DNA of 57,942 bases from Scenedesmus sp. ARA3 (GCA_004335835.1 RWJK01001536.1:8512-66453); one strand, 5' to 3'; positions 32,899-53,325 are shown, counted from the stretch's first letter. Notes: generated from the letters alone by a model not told the origin. Numbers and translations are program-made.

Positions 32899-34424
32899 GT
32901 GTCTGTGGATGCCGTAGCGCTCTGCATCTCGAAGTGCTGGCGGGGCCTGCCTTTGTGGGCTGTGAATTTGTGACATCTGCGTTCAACTGCAAGTTTGCGG
33001 TTGCGTCAAAAGGGTCTTTGCATGTGTTGATTCAACCCATTGTGACGCGCTGTGTGTTCTTTGCGTCAACCTGCTGCTGCACGCGTGTGGTCAGCTGTTA
33101 TGCTCTCTAGAGCTACTGCACGTCCCTGACATTCATTTTGTAGCAGCGCCATGATGACTGATGGTGATGCTGTGTGGTGAGCGCCAGGAGGCACTTCTTT
33201 TCTATGAGCTCTGCTGTTCATGGCTGTTGCTTCAGAGTGCTGTTCGGATACTATGGGCATGGTGACCTAACTGATTGCAGCTGTGCACATGAAAGTAACA
33301 AACCGAATGTATAGGACTCCCGGGTTGGTGGTTGATGGATGTTACATTGCATGTCTTGGTCGTGAGCAGCACCTTTTGACATCTCAATCCAGGAGCTGTG
33401 TAGATATTGTCCTTTTACACTTTCAAGGCAACTGACTACAGCTAACTGGCTGGATCATGCTGCCAAAACTGTTTCACAGCAGACGAGCGGCTCAGCAGCC
33501 GCCAACAGTGTCTAGCGTGTCAGCTGGTTACTCTAATCAACAGCAGTGCTGAAAGTCGCTACAGGACCTACAAGCGTGATGAACATACATGAACATGCCC
33601 GCGTGTGACAGCTTGTGTGGCATCAACTGCCGCAACAATGCAGCGAAACCAGCACCTGCTGCTGCGCGCTGCCCACTATCAGGCTGCAACCTGCCTCAGC
33701 TGTACAGGCTGCTGATGCGCAGTCCTTCCTGCCAAAAAAATTGTCAATACCAGCCACAGCCACGAGTCTACGACTGCGGCAGCGCTGGACATATGCAGAG
33801 TGTTGTGCCAGGCAACAGTTGGCATGTGCACACTGCGTGCTGATACGCTCAGCTGCGAACTGGATGCACACTGTTGTTCTGAGACCAGACGTCAACCTAC
33901 TAGCATAGTATGCTTGCAAGAAAATAAAGTCCACAGTGATGCGTGAGCTGTTTGTGGTGACCTTGCGTAACTCATGCTCTGGATCTGCTGTTTCTCGCAG
34001 CACCGTGGGACATTAAGCATGTGCCACCTTATATGTATGCTAGAGCGTTATGTGCTGCATGTGTCCCCTGCTATTACCCAGGTCCGGTGTCCCCTGTTGC
34101 GCTGTAGGGAGCGCTTGCTGTCTCGAGACTGTGGCCAACCGAGCGGCCGCATGTGTACTCATGTGGCACAGCGTACAGCATGCACGCCACTGCTCAGAGC
34201 GTACGTGTACATGCTAGACTGTCCATCCTTACATGCGCTAAACCACACTCTGGTCACGCAGCTGCTGCTGCTCAGTGTCAGGCTGTACCTCACTGTGTGA
34301 GCGGTGTGCGGCCCCTTGGGACAGCTTCATGCTCAGCCCAGTATGTGCTGCTGGCTGAAGGCTCTGCAACACGTATTGCACCTCGTCCATCACTTGCCGC
34401 ACAGCACTGCCTGTTTGACCCAGT

Positions 34425-36497
34425 TCAGCAGTTGCCGCCGCTTGCGTCGTAGGGGTGTGCCTGCTGCTTTGCTGTGGTGCGCCTCCTGGATGCAGTACGC
34501 AAGATGGCTCGGAAGTGTTGATCCTTCAGATGGAGCCCTGAATGCACAACACTCATGAGCGTGCTAAGGACGCCCAGCGCAGTCCCGATGACGCTGAGAA
34601 TGAACGTAGCCAAACACTGCTTTTCTTGGAAGCAGGCCTTGTATTCAACAGGCTTGGTCAGTGAAACAAACTGCACGTGGCCATCGTCCTCCTTCGTGTA
34701 GGTAGATACATCAGTCGCCCCTTTCAACCAGCAGTTGTCGAATGCCCTTGACGGCGCTCCATAAGAAAAGGTCAGCCCCTTGCATGCAGGCACATTGGTG
34801 CAGTTGATTATGCAATCTTTCAAGCTGGCTGTATGGTACCTAGTGAGCTCTGCTTTGTCACCAAAGTCAACCCGGCAGAGTGGCGGCTGTTGCGCCCAGG
34901 CTTTGTCAGGCAGCTCATTGCCGTCTGAACACGCACACAGCGGCAAACAGCAGGTGGATGTTGAGGTACGGCATCCTTACCCGAGTTAAGGCTTATGCAG
35001 GCAACACTTGAAGCAGGCATGCAATAGAGGACAAGCAGGGGTTGCTTACTCAGCAGGCACCACTTCCTTCATGAAGGCATGATCATGTGCAAGGTGTGCA
35101 CAGCAGTGAGCACCCACAGATTGTGCTGCTTGTCCGCGAACAGCAATCGGTGCACACCCTGCGCTGCCAACAGTGCAACGAGCAAAGGCATGGAGTTTCA
35201 ATCACCACATGCATGCACAGGTGCTGCATAGTTATGTTGTGCTTCTAGGGCTGTGTCATGCTGCAAGTGTGCGCATTAAGTGTAGTCATCAAATGCCAGC
35301 AAAACAATGCCGGGTACAAGCACTGCACGCATCAGTAAAGCACGCCATTAATGTTTAATACCCACATCCTTGGAGCTCTGCCTTCACATCTTCACAGGTT
35401 CTGTATGTTACCAGTAGGTTGACATTGTCTGGCTTGAATACAGAGACAAACGTAACGGCCTGGTCAGATTCTGGTGTGTCCTGTGTAGGTGCCGTGCCAG
35501 TTTTGAGCCAACAGTTTTCTGCACGTGCATTTGCCTGTGTTGAGCTGTAGCTGTATGTGATAGCCTTGCAGTACGGCTCTTTCTGGCAGTACTGCATGCA
35601 ATCTGTCAGGTTCCGTGCATGTAGGCGGTCCACGTTCAGAGGCGACGTATCTGTGCCAACCCTGATGCGGCAGTGAGGCTGTGCTCCATGATAGAAAAGC
35701 CACGGGTTGTCTGCAGCAGGGTTACAACGATGTGAGCTGGTTGAAACCTGCACACCACTAGCTGGCCCCCAGAACGGTTCAGTATTTGCATGTTGCAGTG
35801 GCACATGCCGCGGCGGTTCCACACAGGGGGCATGTGTCACAACGATATCGTTGTGCACTTGCTGCAGTGTTCTGACTGTGCTACAGACTCCCATGCATAA
35901 ACTTGTCATGCAAAGGTCTGTGTAGGGAAATTGGCCAAATTAGCATGGTAGTACATTGCCATAGTTCATGGCTTTCAAGCTGAGGGCTTGTGGACTAGTG
36001 CTCAGCAGTGCTGCTGTACAGCACATGTACTGCTGGCGAATCGACTTGAACTGTTGCTGGCACTTGTCATGCTGCAGCGCAACCTGACATGGCAACACTC
36101 ATTTCCTCATGCAACACGGCGCAGAATGTGGCAGCTAGCTAGCTGGCTAGCTAAGCTGTACAGCAAATTTGCGCGCTAGGGGCCCCTAGGCACTCAGTGC
36201 CTGCAGGCTGCAGGTGGTGCTGCTAGTGAATGCCAAGTGCAGGCCATCAAACAGGTGCAGTTGGTTGTTCTTTTGAAATCTTCGAATCGTCTTGCACTTT
36301 GAAACATTGCTTTGGTAGGCAGCAAGCGAAACTGCCAATCAACACTCACTGGCGTCTTTCTTCACCAGTTCAGCCTTGACATCGTCGCAGGTACGCTTCA
36401 CCACTTGCTCCGACACACTTGAAAATACAAGGAGTATCAGTATAAGGCATATCACGTAGCATGACGATGCCCTAGCCGGCAACAGCATGCGCATCAT
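34425..36497 (-). CDS. membrane protein with two PAN/apple-like domains
   Basis: A 330-aa type I membrane protein is predicted. Exons: 36497-36350, 35710-35366, 34924-34425; both introns are phase 1 with GTGAGT and GTGGGT donors and CAG acceptors. Residues 13-29 form a signal-peptide core. Two modules follow, about 50-160 and 165-262, each with the cysteine pattern of PAN/apple domains: DCMQYCQKEPYCKAITYSY then ENCWLK in the first; DCIINCTNVPACKGLTFSY then DNCWLK in the second. A transmembrane helix (about 268-291, ATFILSVIGTALGVLSTLMS) precedes a basic tail of about 40 residues. Exons 1 and 2 end with near-identical code for RTC[DE]DVKAEL, so the modules arose by exon duplication. PAN domains bind protein or carbohydrate outside the cell; the ligand here is unknown. 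The ATG at 36495-36497 starts the signal peptide; a second Met follows immediately. Confidence 0.75.
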
Positions 36498-38731
36498 CTT
36501 GAATAACTTCTGGCACCGTGTCGCAACATACTCAATCGGACTTGCAGCCTTTAACAGCACAACCGTGCACTGAAATATACCATGGTGCGAACTCAGTATG
36601 TTACGAAACCGATGAACGGGCTGGTACAAATCGCTGATGATGACACGTCGTCAGGGGCGTACCACTCTGGCTGCCTGCAGTCACCAGCAGGTGCACCTGC
36701 TGCCACGGCAGCCGCGCTCCGTGTCACCGGTACATTCAGGGCTGTAATGTTTTGAAACCCAGAACTGTGATGCAATAACTCGATTCACATGGTGCCAGCT
36801 GCAACACTCGTGCTGCCAGGCTGCACCCTGGCAGTGCTCAGCAGCCTGCACTGATCAGTGCTCATGAGCCTCAGTGACTGCCTCATGAGCCTCAGTAAGT
36901 GCGCTAGAGTCACTGGCCGAATCCAGTGGATGGCTGATTGATCAAGTGGTTGCCCAATGAGCCTGTCATTGGCTCGAAAACGGGCTGTGTTCTCGTCGTT
37001 CAACACACAAATCGTGACTGAGTGCAGTGCACTGAAGGCTTCAAACTATCAAGCCCTCGTCTGGAGATTGGGGCACCGAGCAAGCAGAAGTTGTTGCTTA
37101 CTGTTACCTGCTGCGGTGAAAAGACAGGCTTTCCTGCAAGATGCAGCATGCCATGCAGCAAGCTGCATGGCAAAACTTGCACATCAGTTGCTGGCCACTG
37201 CAGTGATGCCATCGGTTGCTGGCCACTGCAGTGCAACAGGCCTGCTTGCCATACCGTCCCTCGCAAACCCTCAGTTCTCAACAGCTCTTGTCACGTTCAG
37301 CATGGGACTGGCCGCCGATGCGTCTGCGGCCGCATTTCTTATAGTATTGCGAGAATCATCTCTTTACCATGTCAACCAGCATCTCTTTACCAGCATCTCG
37401 TTACCAGACTCGGCAGAGTGAGACCGTTGGGGAAGGGTGCTAGCCGGCCACAGTACAGAGCTGCAGCTATGGACAAGCGTGCAGGCTTTACANNNNNNNN
37501 NNNNNNNNNNNNNNNNNNNNNNNNNNNNNNNNCCCCCCCCATATCGCTTTTGAAGGTAAATTTCAACGTGCAAAAACCCAGAAGGTACTACCTAGTATAA
37601 TACCTGTCATTCACTACCTAGTATTATACCTAGTATTATACCTGTCATTGTAACTCTACCCCGACCTGCAACACGCTGCAAGCTCACCGGCTTGAACAGC
37701 AGTCTATCCAGTTGTGCAGTCTGTGCAGTCAGCGCTGCGCAACAGCGCACAAGCAGCTCTACGTCACACTGCAGCAGCTTACGAGCCACACCAGCCAGCA
37801 TGCAACCCACAACGCCTGCAGCATGCTGTTAACCAAGCTGCTCTCGCACCAGCTGGGCACCAGCTGCCTCATTCCACTACAACACGCACACTGCTGCACA
37901 GCCTTCTTGCAGTTCCAGCTGGGCCGTGCTGCCATCATCAAACTGTCACAGCGCATGACGCTTGTCGCACAGTTTGTCTTTTTACATAGAACACATCGCT
38001 AGCCTGCTTGCATGCACTGAACATAATACCTCAGTCAGCGCATGCAGAAATGATGCACACTCAGATGTCTCTCTGCCACACCCAGCATCTATCACTCGAT
38101 TGTGAAGCACGGCACCGACCACTCTAATGCAGCTCTTGCACAGGTGACATAGACGTGACCAGCCACTGCTGACAGCAGCCGTCACTGGGTTGAACCAGCA
38201 GCTGTTCCTCGCTGCACGAACACTGCACGAACACTGCACGAACACAAATATAGCTCAGACCACACCATCTGCGCTCCTGGCTCGACCTACTCCATGCGCA
38301 GCATTGATCAGCCCGTGCACTCGCCACACGCGGTCAACAAGTCTGGTGATAGAATTTGTGAATGGACCTCCTGAGAGCAAGCGCCTGTTGCAGATGCTGC
38401 TAGTCACCAACAGCAACAGCAGCAGCGCAGAGGCAGCCATACTGCACTCCCATACAGACACGGATGAGGAACAGAACACCCGTCCTGCACTGGATTCATA
38501 ATACGCTACCAGCAAAGCAACCACATCAGATGTTTAATGATGAAAATGATGTTGAACCAGCTGAGCTATACCTCCTCACTCTTGTTTTGAACGCCACTAT
38601 TCCTCTCAATGCAGTTCACAGTCGCTGCCCAGATAAAGTCCCGAAAGCTCCATCTGCATGTTCATCGCTGTTACTTCCAGCACAACCTAGCCCTCACCAA
38701 CCTCAGCACAGAATGCTGCCACACCTCGACT
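36498..38731. other. 2.2-kb region without a firm gene, with a 40-N gap
   Basis: It holds the promoter/5' UTR of the PAN-domain gene, an assembly gap at 37493-37532 followed by a run of C, and repeats of TACCTAGTATTATACCTGTCATT at 37600-37650. Weak coding-like stretches exist on the minus strand (about 37690-37820, ending at a GTGAGC donor-like site) and on the plus strand (38335-38500). None resembles a known family, so no gene is called. Confidence 0.45.
37493..37532. other. assembly gap (40 N)
   Basis: Run of N followed by a C8 homopolymer. Confidence 1.
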
Positions 38732-39686
38732 CTACTTTGCTACTGCCACTGCTGTCGCAGTCGCTGCTGCTGCCGCTGCTGTGGCTGCTGCTGCGGCAGC
38801 GTTGGCTGCTGCTGTAGCCTCTGCTGCTGTTGCCAGAGCCAGCGTCTCAGCTGCTGAGGGGGCCGGTGGGGGTGGTGGGGAGGCAAATGGGTTTGGCAGC
38901 GGGATAGGGATCACTGGAACGATGCTGACTCCAAATGGTGATACAGGCACAATGGGGGAGATGATGGGAGGAGCGATAACTGGTGGTGGGGCGATGATGG
39001 TTGTTGACGAGTAGTTGTTCACCTGAGGCGCAGGTTCACTGCAGTGGGATACGAGCAGCAGCATTGCAGCAGCAGATGGCACAGAGGGTTGGGTGGTGTG
39101 GTGGTTGCAAGCAGCAGCAATTGCTGCCATAGTAGCAGTTGCCTGGCATGCTGCGTGCTGACTCCCTGTAAGGCATATGTTCGGTGCTGAGCATTACAAG
39201 AAATATAGATATTAACATACTATTATCATATTTCTCAACTCCGCAAACCGCATGCGCAGCCATCCACAAAGCAGCAGGTACACCGTGTCCCGCGCACGCT
39301 GGCATGGATGTTAAGCAGGGGAGGAAGCGTTCAAGATCGCTGCAACAGAACAACAACACGTTCATGTAGCATTTCTGAGGCTTTGTGAGTCCTTGTCTAG
39401 CGTCTGCTGCTCACCTCATGGCTTGCCTCCGAGACGAGAACTTGCTGGCGCTAGCACGGCCTCCCGACCGGGCATTAGCAGCAAACGCTTCCTGAGGCAG
39501 CACCAGCTGCACTGATCCCACCAGCATGCTGGCTGTGATGGCTGCTGCGAGCATGGCATGGCCAGAGTGCACAGCCTGCTGCTGCTCCTGCTGCCCGGCG
39601 CGTACTACTAGGCGTGCTGTTCGGCAGGTGCTCGATGCTCTGGAAGCGAGACGCAATCTAGAGGACCGTTGCACCGACAGAGCCAT
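38732..39686 (-). CDS. small plastid-targeted, probably thylakoid, Pro/Ala-rich protein
   Basis: Two exons (39686-39415 and 39038-38732) joined GAG|GTGAGC to CTGCAG|TGAACC give a 192-aa protein. The N-terminus is a chloroplast transit peptide (Arg/Ser-rich, no acidic residue, stromal cleavage likely after VVRA at 30). A hydrophobic thylakoid-transfer-like segment follows, ending AFA at 67-69 before ANARSGGR. The mature part starts SGGRASASKFSSRR, then NNYSSTTIIAPPP and a Pro/Ile/Val stretch (APPIISPIVPVSPFG), and ends in an alanine/threonine-rich tail. The SGGR plus NNYS/APPP layout recalls uncharacterised plastid proteins of algae and plants, but I cannot name the family. Function is unknown; location in the thylakoid membrane or lumen is inferred. 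The alanine-rich end could contain a further intron, so the C-terminus is less certain. Confidence 0.65.
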
Positions 39687-41056
39687 CGTGCTGAAGCTTG
39701 TGCTGGCTGACGACAGCAGATACTTGTCTCGTAGTGGCCCTGCGGGTGCGTGCGGCGAGTCTAGCTGGTATTGGACAATGGGAGCTTACTCGAATATTTT
39801 TGCGTGTCCGATATGTGTTGCTGCGCCTTATATACGTCAGGCACGACAGAATTGGCCACACAACAGAATGACATGTCATCCTTCTACAGTACCACCGGCT
39901 AAGCCGCGCTTCTGCTGGTTCCCCGGGAATATGGGCATCCTGTTTCAGCATCTCGAGCACTGGACAGCTGATTTCGCTATCGCGGCGTTAAATTCGAATA
40001 AAGACGGCTGTGAACTAGATCTTGGTAACGTGGTGAGCGTTGGGGCGGGCGCCATTTGTTCACCAGACTCTCGAGGCGCGATCTCCAAGGCACTCAGTAT
40101 CCTTGCACGCACTCTGGATGCCAAAGTAGCCGAAGGTAATGTTACACTGCAACGAAACATACAACAGCGATGCTGCTCACAATGCGCGCAATTGGCGTTG
40201 CAAAATGCTGCACACATCAGCTGCTGCTGCCAGCTGCCTGCGAGAGCAAAGTCGTGACCTGCAAGCCCGAGGAGGTTTCTGGCTCTGAAGTGGGATTTGG
40301 CGCCAAGAGCCATGACCCGACTGCTTTGAAGCACAGTGCGATTGCCAGGGCAGGGCAACATGACACTGGCGCAAGCTGACCTGATGCAAGCTTGCACCAT
40401 GCCAGGCTGCGCTGTTCCGTCAAAGATGAACATCAAATTGAACAGAAAAACACAGTCACATGTGCGGCCCGATTTGCCTGCTGCCAAAGGTGCCACCTCT
40501 CTTGGCATATGCTGCCAGTATGCCAGCTGCTCAAAAGCAGCATCCACCTAGTGGACTGCGCTCTTCTGTCACGGCTTAAGCCACGTGTGCAGCCCGCACT
40601 TGTCCGCTGCCACAGCTGCCACCCCTCTTGGCATATGCTGCCAGTATGCCAGATGCTCAAAAGCGACATCCACCTACACATTGACTCGCCATGCGCTGCG
40701 GCTCTGGGTGCTGCTGCCTTTTGCTCAAGCGCCTATGCTCGCACACCTGTCAACTCAGCATCTGTTATCTACAAGCACCCTGCAGGGCCCGAGCATTAGC
40801 TGCTGCCGTTGGTTGAGCTCTGCAGACATTACAGGCAGGCAGCACAGCAGCTCGTCAGATGGCAGCCACAGCGTCTGCACTGCACAACAACGCAACTCTT
40901 AATCAATGACACTGCTGTAAAAAGGATAGAGAGGTGCAGCAATGCAAAAAAATTACATTTTCATGAAAAAGCTGGCAACAATCATGTAGTGCATGCTTGA
41001 TGTTTGGCCGCCTGCTGCCAAGCTGCTGCTGATCATGGATGCGACCCACACAAAAG
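39687..41056. other. region between the plastid protein gene and the SufE 3' repeats
   Basis: It holds the promoter side of the plastid protein gene; composition near 39780-40130 is unusually free of CAG words. It contains one direct duplication (listed separately) and an E2F-like palindrome at 40296-40306. Open frames on both strands overlap each other and match nothing known. The last exon and 3' UTR of SufE may lie here, but I could not find them. Confidence 0.4.
40480..40680 (+). repeat. direct duplication of about 85 bp
   Basis: Segments at about 40484-40555 and 40605-40676 share GCCACCTCTCTTGGCATATG-like sequence, then CTGCCAGTATGCCAG, GCTCAAAAGC and CATCCACCTA. No function is visible. 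Confidence 0.85.
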
Positions 41057-41580
41057 CTCACCAGCAGCCCCAGCGTCAGCTGCTGCATCTTTGGAACAAG
41101 TTCACACTCGCTGCGTCATCTTCACACTCATCTTCACACCCATCTTCACACTCACCAGCAGCCCCAGCGTCAGCTGCTGCATCTTCAGGAACATGTTCAC
41201 ACTCACTGCCTCAACTTCACACCCATCTTCACACTCACCAGCAGCCCCAGCGTCAGCTGCTGCATCTTCAGGAACATGTTCACAGTCACTGCCTCACCTT
41301 CACACGCATCTTCACGGTCGTAATCACATCCATCTCCAAACTCACCAGCCGCCCCAGCGTCAGCTGCTGCATCTTCAGGAACATGTTCACACTCACTGCC
41401 TCACCTTCACACGCATCTTCACGGTCGTAATCACACCCATCTCCACACTCACCAGCAGCCCCAGTGTCAGCATCCGCACCTTTGAAAACAAGTTCCAATT
41501 GCTGCCTCATCTTCAGGAACATGTTCACACTCACTGCCTCACCTTCACACCCATCTTCACACTCATCTTCACGCCCATCT
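41057..41580 (-). repeat. five downstream copies of the SufE core-exon tail
   Basis: On the minus strand the exon end coding NMFLKMQ[KQ]LTLGLL with its GTGAG donor recurs at about 41448, 41341, 41234, 41151 and 41057 (positions of the donor in plus coordinates), spaced 83-107 bp. Between them are short GTGAAGATGG-type units. The copies follow the working exon (41839-41591) in the direction of transcription. Confidence 0.88.
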
Positions 41581-41590
41581 TCACACTCAC

Positions 41591-43920
41591 CAGCAGCCCC
41601 AGCGTCAGCTTCTGCATCTTCAGGAACATGTTCAAGAAGCCGTTGTTCCGGCTGGGCGTGAGGCTCTGCTTGAGCCCCAGCATCTCGATAAACCCTGGCT
41701 GCACACTGAGGATCTCAGCTGGGCTGCAGCCGCTCAGCCCTAGCACCAGCAGTGCCGCAAGGCCCTTTGTAAGCTGCGAGTCGCTGTCAGCGGTCCAGTA
41801 GACCTTGCCATCATCCCGTAACTCAGGCACCACCCACACCTGAACAGAGGCAAGAAAGCAGGGACAGATAGCACACAGCCGTCAGCATGTGCAGTCAACT
41901 GCAGACCACAACATCGCGCACCACCCACACCTGCATGGATGGTTTAAAGGCACATGGTTAGGGCTGCACACTCAGAATCTCAGCTGGGCTGCAGCCGCTC
42001 AGCCCCAGCACCAGCAGCGCCGCAAGGCCCTTTGTGAGCTGCGAGTCGCTGTCAGCAGTCCAGTAGACCTTGCCATCATCCCGTAACTCTGGCACCACCC
42101 ACACCTGAAAAGGGGTAAGAAAGAAGGAGCGGAAAGCACACTGCCGTCAGCAAGTGCAGTCAACTGCACACCACGACATCGCGCACTACCCACACCTGCA
42201 TGGAGGGTTGACACAGGCACAGGGTTAGGGCTGCACATTCAGTATCTCAGCAGGGCTGCAACCTCTCAGTCCCAGCACCAGCAGCGCTGCCAGGCCCTTT
42301 GTAAGCTGCGAGTCGCTGTCAGCAGTCCAGTAATCCTTGCCATCATCCCGCAACTCTGGCACCACCCACACCTGGGGTAGGGAAAAACGGAAGAAAGAAA
42401 GCACTCAGCCATCAGTGTGTGTGACTAATCAAGCACCACAAGATAGCGCACCACCCACACCTGCGCGGAGGGTTTAACAAACATGGTGAGGGATTGGGGT
42501 TGGTGTGGAGCGCAGCCAGGTGCTGGGTGAGCTGCAAGTCGCTGTCGGCGGTCCCATACTATCTTGCCATGTCCCCCAACTCAGGCAACAACGACACCTG
42601 CTGCATTTCTCGCACTGAACAGACAGCGCTGCTTACTATGAGACGCTGCACTTTGTGCATACGCTCCCAACAGCACTGAGCAGTGCAGCGCTGCTGCATG
42701 CCTCCACCTGACATACTTACACAGCCCTGCAACTCTGCTAACACGTGACAGCACTGCGCTGCACTAGCGATCTTGCCGCACCTGCGACGTACAGCCCTGC
42801 ACCTTGTTTGCTGGCTGGTGCTATTACAGCAAATATCATAAGATACTACCCACTCATACTGCCGCACCTGTGACACGCAGCCCTCCACCTTGTTCTCTGG
42901 CTGGTGCTGCTCAACTGCCATGGGTGGCAGCTTGGCTGCGTAGAACAGCAGCTGCTTGTAGCGCGCCATGGGGTCAGGCACCTGCCACATGGAAGATGCC
43001 AAGATGAGGGAGCACAGAGCAGTGTTGAGCTGAGAACAAACAGCAGCTCTGAACACAAACTGGTGGCACGCATAGCGCAGACAACGCAGTGGCGCACACA
43101 GCACACTCGGCACGCATGACAGGTCAGCACCAGTGCAAGAACTGCACTTCTGCTGTGGGACGCCGTTGCTGTACAGCTGCACATCAACCCAGACAATGCA
43201 GCCGAAGACGACATCAAGCATGCTGGCTGCTGCCGTGTGTGATGTTCCCGTGCTCTGTACACTGCTGTACACTGCTTCTGTACAACGGCTGGCTTTCCTG
43301 CTGCTGTCTGTGTTGTTGCAAACGCTGGGCAATTGCCTGTCCTGCAAGCTATTGACTGCGCCGAGCCAATTGCCAAACATGCGCACGCATGTGCATGCTA
43401 GGCGAAAAAAATAGCAGGGCCTGCAAGCTGCCCTGCTCGCTCCTCCATCAACCAGCAGCTTGCCAGCCGAACATCGCATGACACGCATTGTACTGATAGC
43501 TAGCTGCTGCTGATGGTATAACAGCTGCTGGCGTCACCATCCATAATGCTGCTGACACATAGGCCAGCCACACCCACCATTTGGAAAGAGCCCACAATCT
43601 TTTGCAGGCTGCCTGGCAGGTCTGACACCTTCTGCGCTGCTGTGCTCATGCATACACACTGCACAAGAAAAAAAACCCAGCACGCTGATGTGAGTTGCAC
43701 ATCCATGCACGCCTGCAAGCTGCATGCTGCTCTGCAGCAGCTGTGGTAGCAGTTTCCCGCTGTGCTGACTCTGGGGTGTTGCTCAACCTGCAGGCCGTAC
43801 CTGTCGCCTGACTAGCCTTTGTAAGCAAGGCCTAACTACGGGTGCTGCTACAAACTGAGTCCTGCAGCCTGCATGGCGTGACCGCAGGCAAGTGCCTTGG
43901 CTTGGTGCTGCGGCCAGCAT
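41591..43920 (-). CDS. SUFE: plastid SufE, cysteine desulfurase activator for Fe-S assembly (C-terminus unresolved)
   Basis: SufE takes persulfide sulfur from the desulfurase (NFS2/SufS in plastids) and stimulates it during Fe-S cluster assembly. Exons: 43920-43801, 43658-43578, 42981-42868, 41839-41591, all in phase 0, 188 codons. The first exon (MLAAAPSQGTCLRSRHAG, Arg-rich, no acidic residue) is a good chloroplast transit peptide. The body matches SufE throughout: LPGSLQKIVGSF, ARYKQLLFYAAKLPP, ENKVEGCVSQVW with the sulfur-accepting Cys, ADSDSQLTKGLAALLV, GLSGCSPAEI, LGLKQSLTPSRNNGF, MFLKMQ. The last exon seen ends CTGCTG|GTGAGT; reading through instead gives a stop at 41531 after 20 more residues. 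A BolA domain, fused to SUFE1 in land plants, was not seen. Introns on both sides of the core exon hold tandem copies of it. Confidence 0.88.
41950..42595 (-). repeat. three upstream copies of the SufE core exon
   Basis: In the intron before the core exon, copies lie at about 42105-41965 and 42372-42235, plus an eroded one at about 42590-42500. The first has a good acceptor (CCCCTTTTCAG) and codes VWVVPELRDDGKVYWTADSD to SPAEILSVQP before truncation at a TAA. The second codes the same with K[D]YWTADSD, LRGCSPAEILNVQP. Differences from the working exon are mostly synonymous. Confidence 0.9.
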
Positions 43921-44392
43921 GATTACTGTACTGATGTGCCGAGGTGGTTGAGGCGGTTGGTCCAAATACTATTGTAAAGAGACAATTGAACAATTGAACA
44001 CGTGCGTAGGGCGTCAGGCAGAGAGATCTACAAATGCGCTTGGCGTTCACTGCAACTTCAGTCCGTCTTGTCTCCTCAAGAAACGTCAAATGATATCAAG
44101 GTGCTTGCATGTTGCGTTAGGCTCTGCATACTAAAAGCTTGCCAGCCAATTGAGCGTGACGATGTTCTGCAGTATGACAACTGCTTCAAACCACTCGCTT
44201 CCCGCAAGTTACCCGGGATTCAGCGCTTCTGAGCAGCTGCGTCAGAGACGATTGGATAACGTCCATCTTCTGCACCAAGCCGCGATCAGCTGTTTGATAC
44301 AGCGTCACAGCAGGGACCTGAGGTGCATGACCTGGACACACATGAACATCCACCGTCAGCAGTGCTCATGCTGATGCCGAATCTAAAACGAT
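43921..44392. promoter_or_regulatory. 472-bp divergent promoter region between SufE and PP2C-kinase
   Basis: The two start codons (43920 minus, 44393 plus) face away from each other with only 472 bp between them, so both 5' UTRs and promoters must be here unless upstream non-coding exons exist. No TATA box or named element is convincing. Confidence 0.5.
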
Positions 44393-52975
<8,583 letters not shown>

Positions 52976-53080
52976 GGTACCGTGAACTGAGCCGGCTCTG
53001 GCGCCATTGGAAAGGCGTGCTTTGCAAGCTACTGTCGAGCCTTTTGTGATGGCTGCTGGCCGAGAGCTGTGCTCGCAGAT

Positions 53081-53085
53081 TGTAA
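53081..53085 (+). promoter_or_regulatory. candidate TGTAA polyadenylation signal of PP2C-kinase
   Basis: TGTAA lies 106 bp after the TGA stop codon, a usual place for the chlorophyte poly(A) signal. Confidence 0.6.
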
Positions 53086-53174
53086 ATGTTGTAGCGTCAC
53101 AAAGCTTGCACTGACCACCTTGCTTAGGGAGGTGCCATAGCTTCCACCAGAAATCACCACCATTGAGATACGGC

Positions 53175-53325
53175 AGCAGGCGGCAGCGCTGCAGGGCTGC
53201 AGCAGCGTGCCTGTGGGGGAGCCCGGCTGGTGCTGAGGCCCTCAGCACGGTGCTGCACCGTGAACTGAGCCAGCTCTGGTGCCATTTGAAGGGGTGCTGC
53301 TTTGCAGGCTGTGGCACCAAGCCTT
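53175..53325 (+). repeat. duplicate of the PP2C-kinase stop-codon region
   Basis: It repeats 52915-53045, that is, the last coding bases (QQAAALQGCSSV), the stop region (CCCGGCTGGTGCTGAGG) and the start of the 3' UTR (ACCGTGAACTGAGC). The second copy carries a small insertion and lies downstream of the putative poly(A) site. Confidence 0.9.

Larger units (their letters stand above)
30280..34424. other. 4.1-kb stretch without a recognised gene
   Basis: It contains the 3' UTR of the GAF-kinase gene, short TG-rich open frames with no family resemblance, a minisatellite (31856-31998) and a 192-bp palindrome (32707-32898). The right end lies downstream of the PAN-domain gene, which ends at 34425 on the minus strand. 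Confidence 0.5.

Noticed and set aside
36593..36775. Possible third PAN-like fragment upstream of the PAN gene
   Set aside because: Only a few residues (CRQPEWYAPDD) stand out, the cysteine pattern is missing, and it lies upstream of the signal peptide.
39526..40547. Open frames of 243 aa (plus) and 200 aa (minus) near the plastid protein gene
   Set aside because: They overlap each other and the first overlaps the supported plastid exon. No family resemblance, and neither can be preferred.
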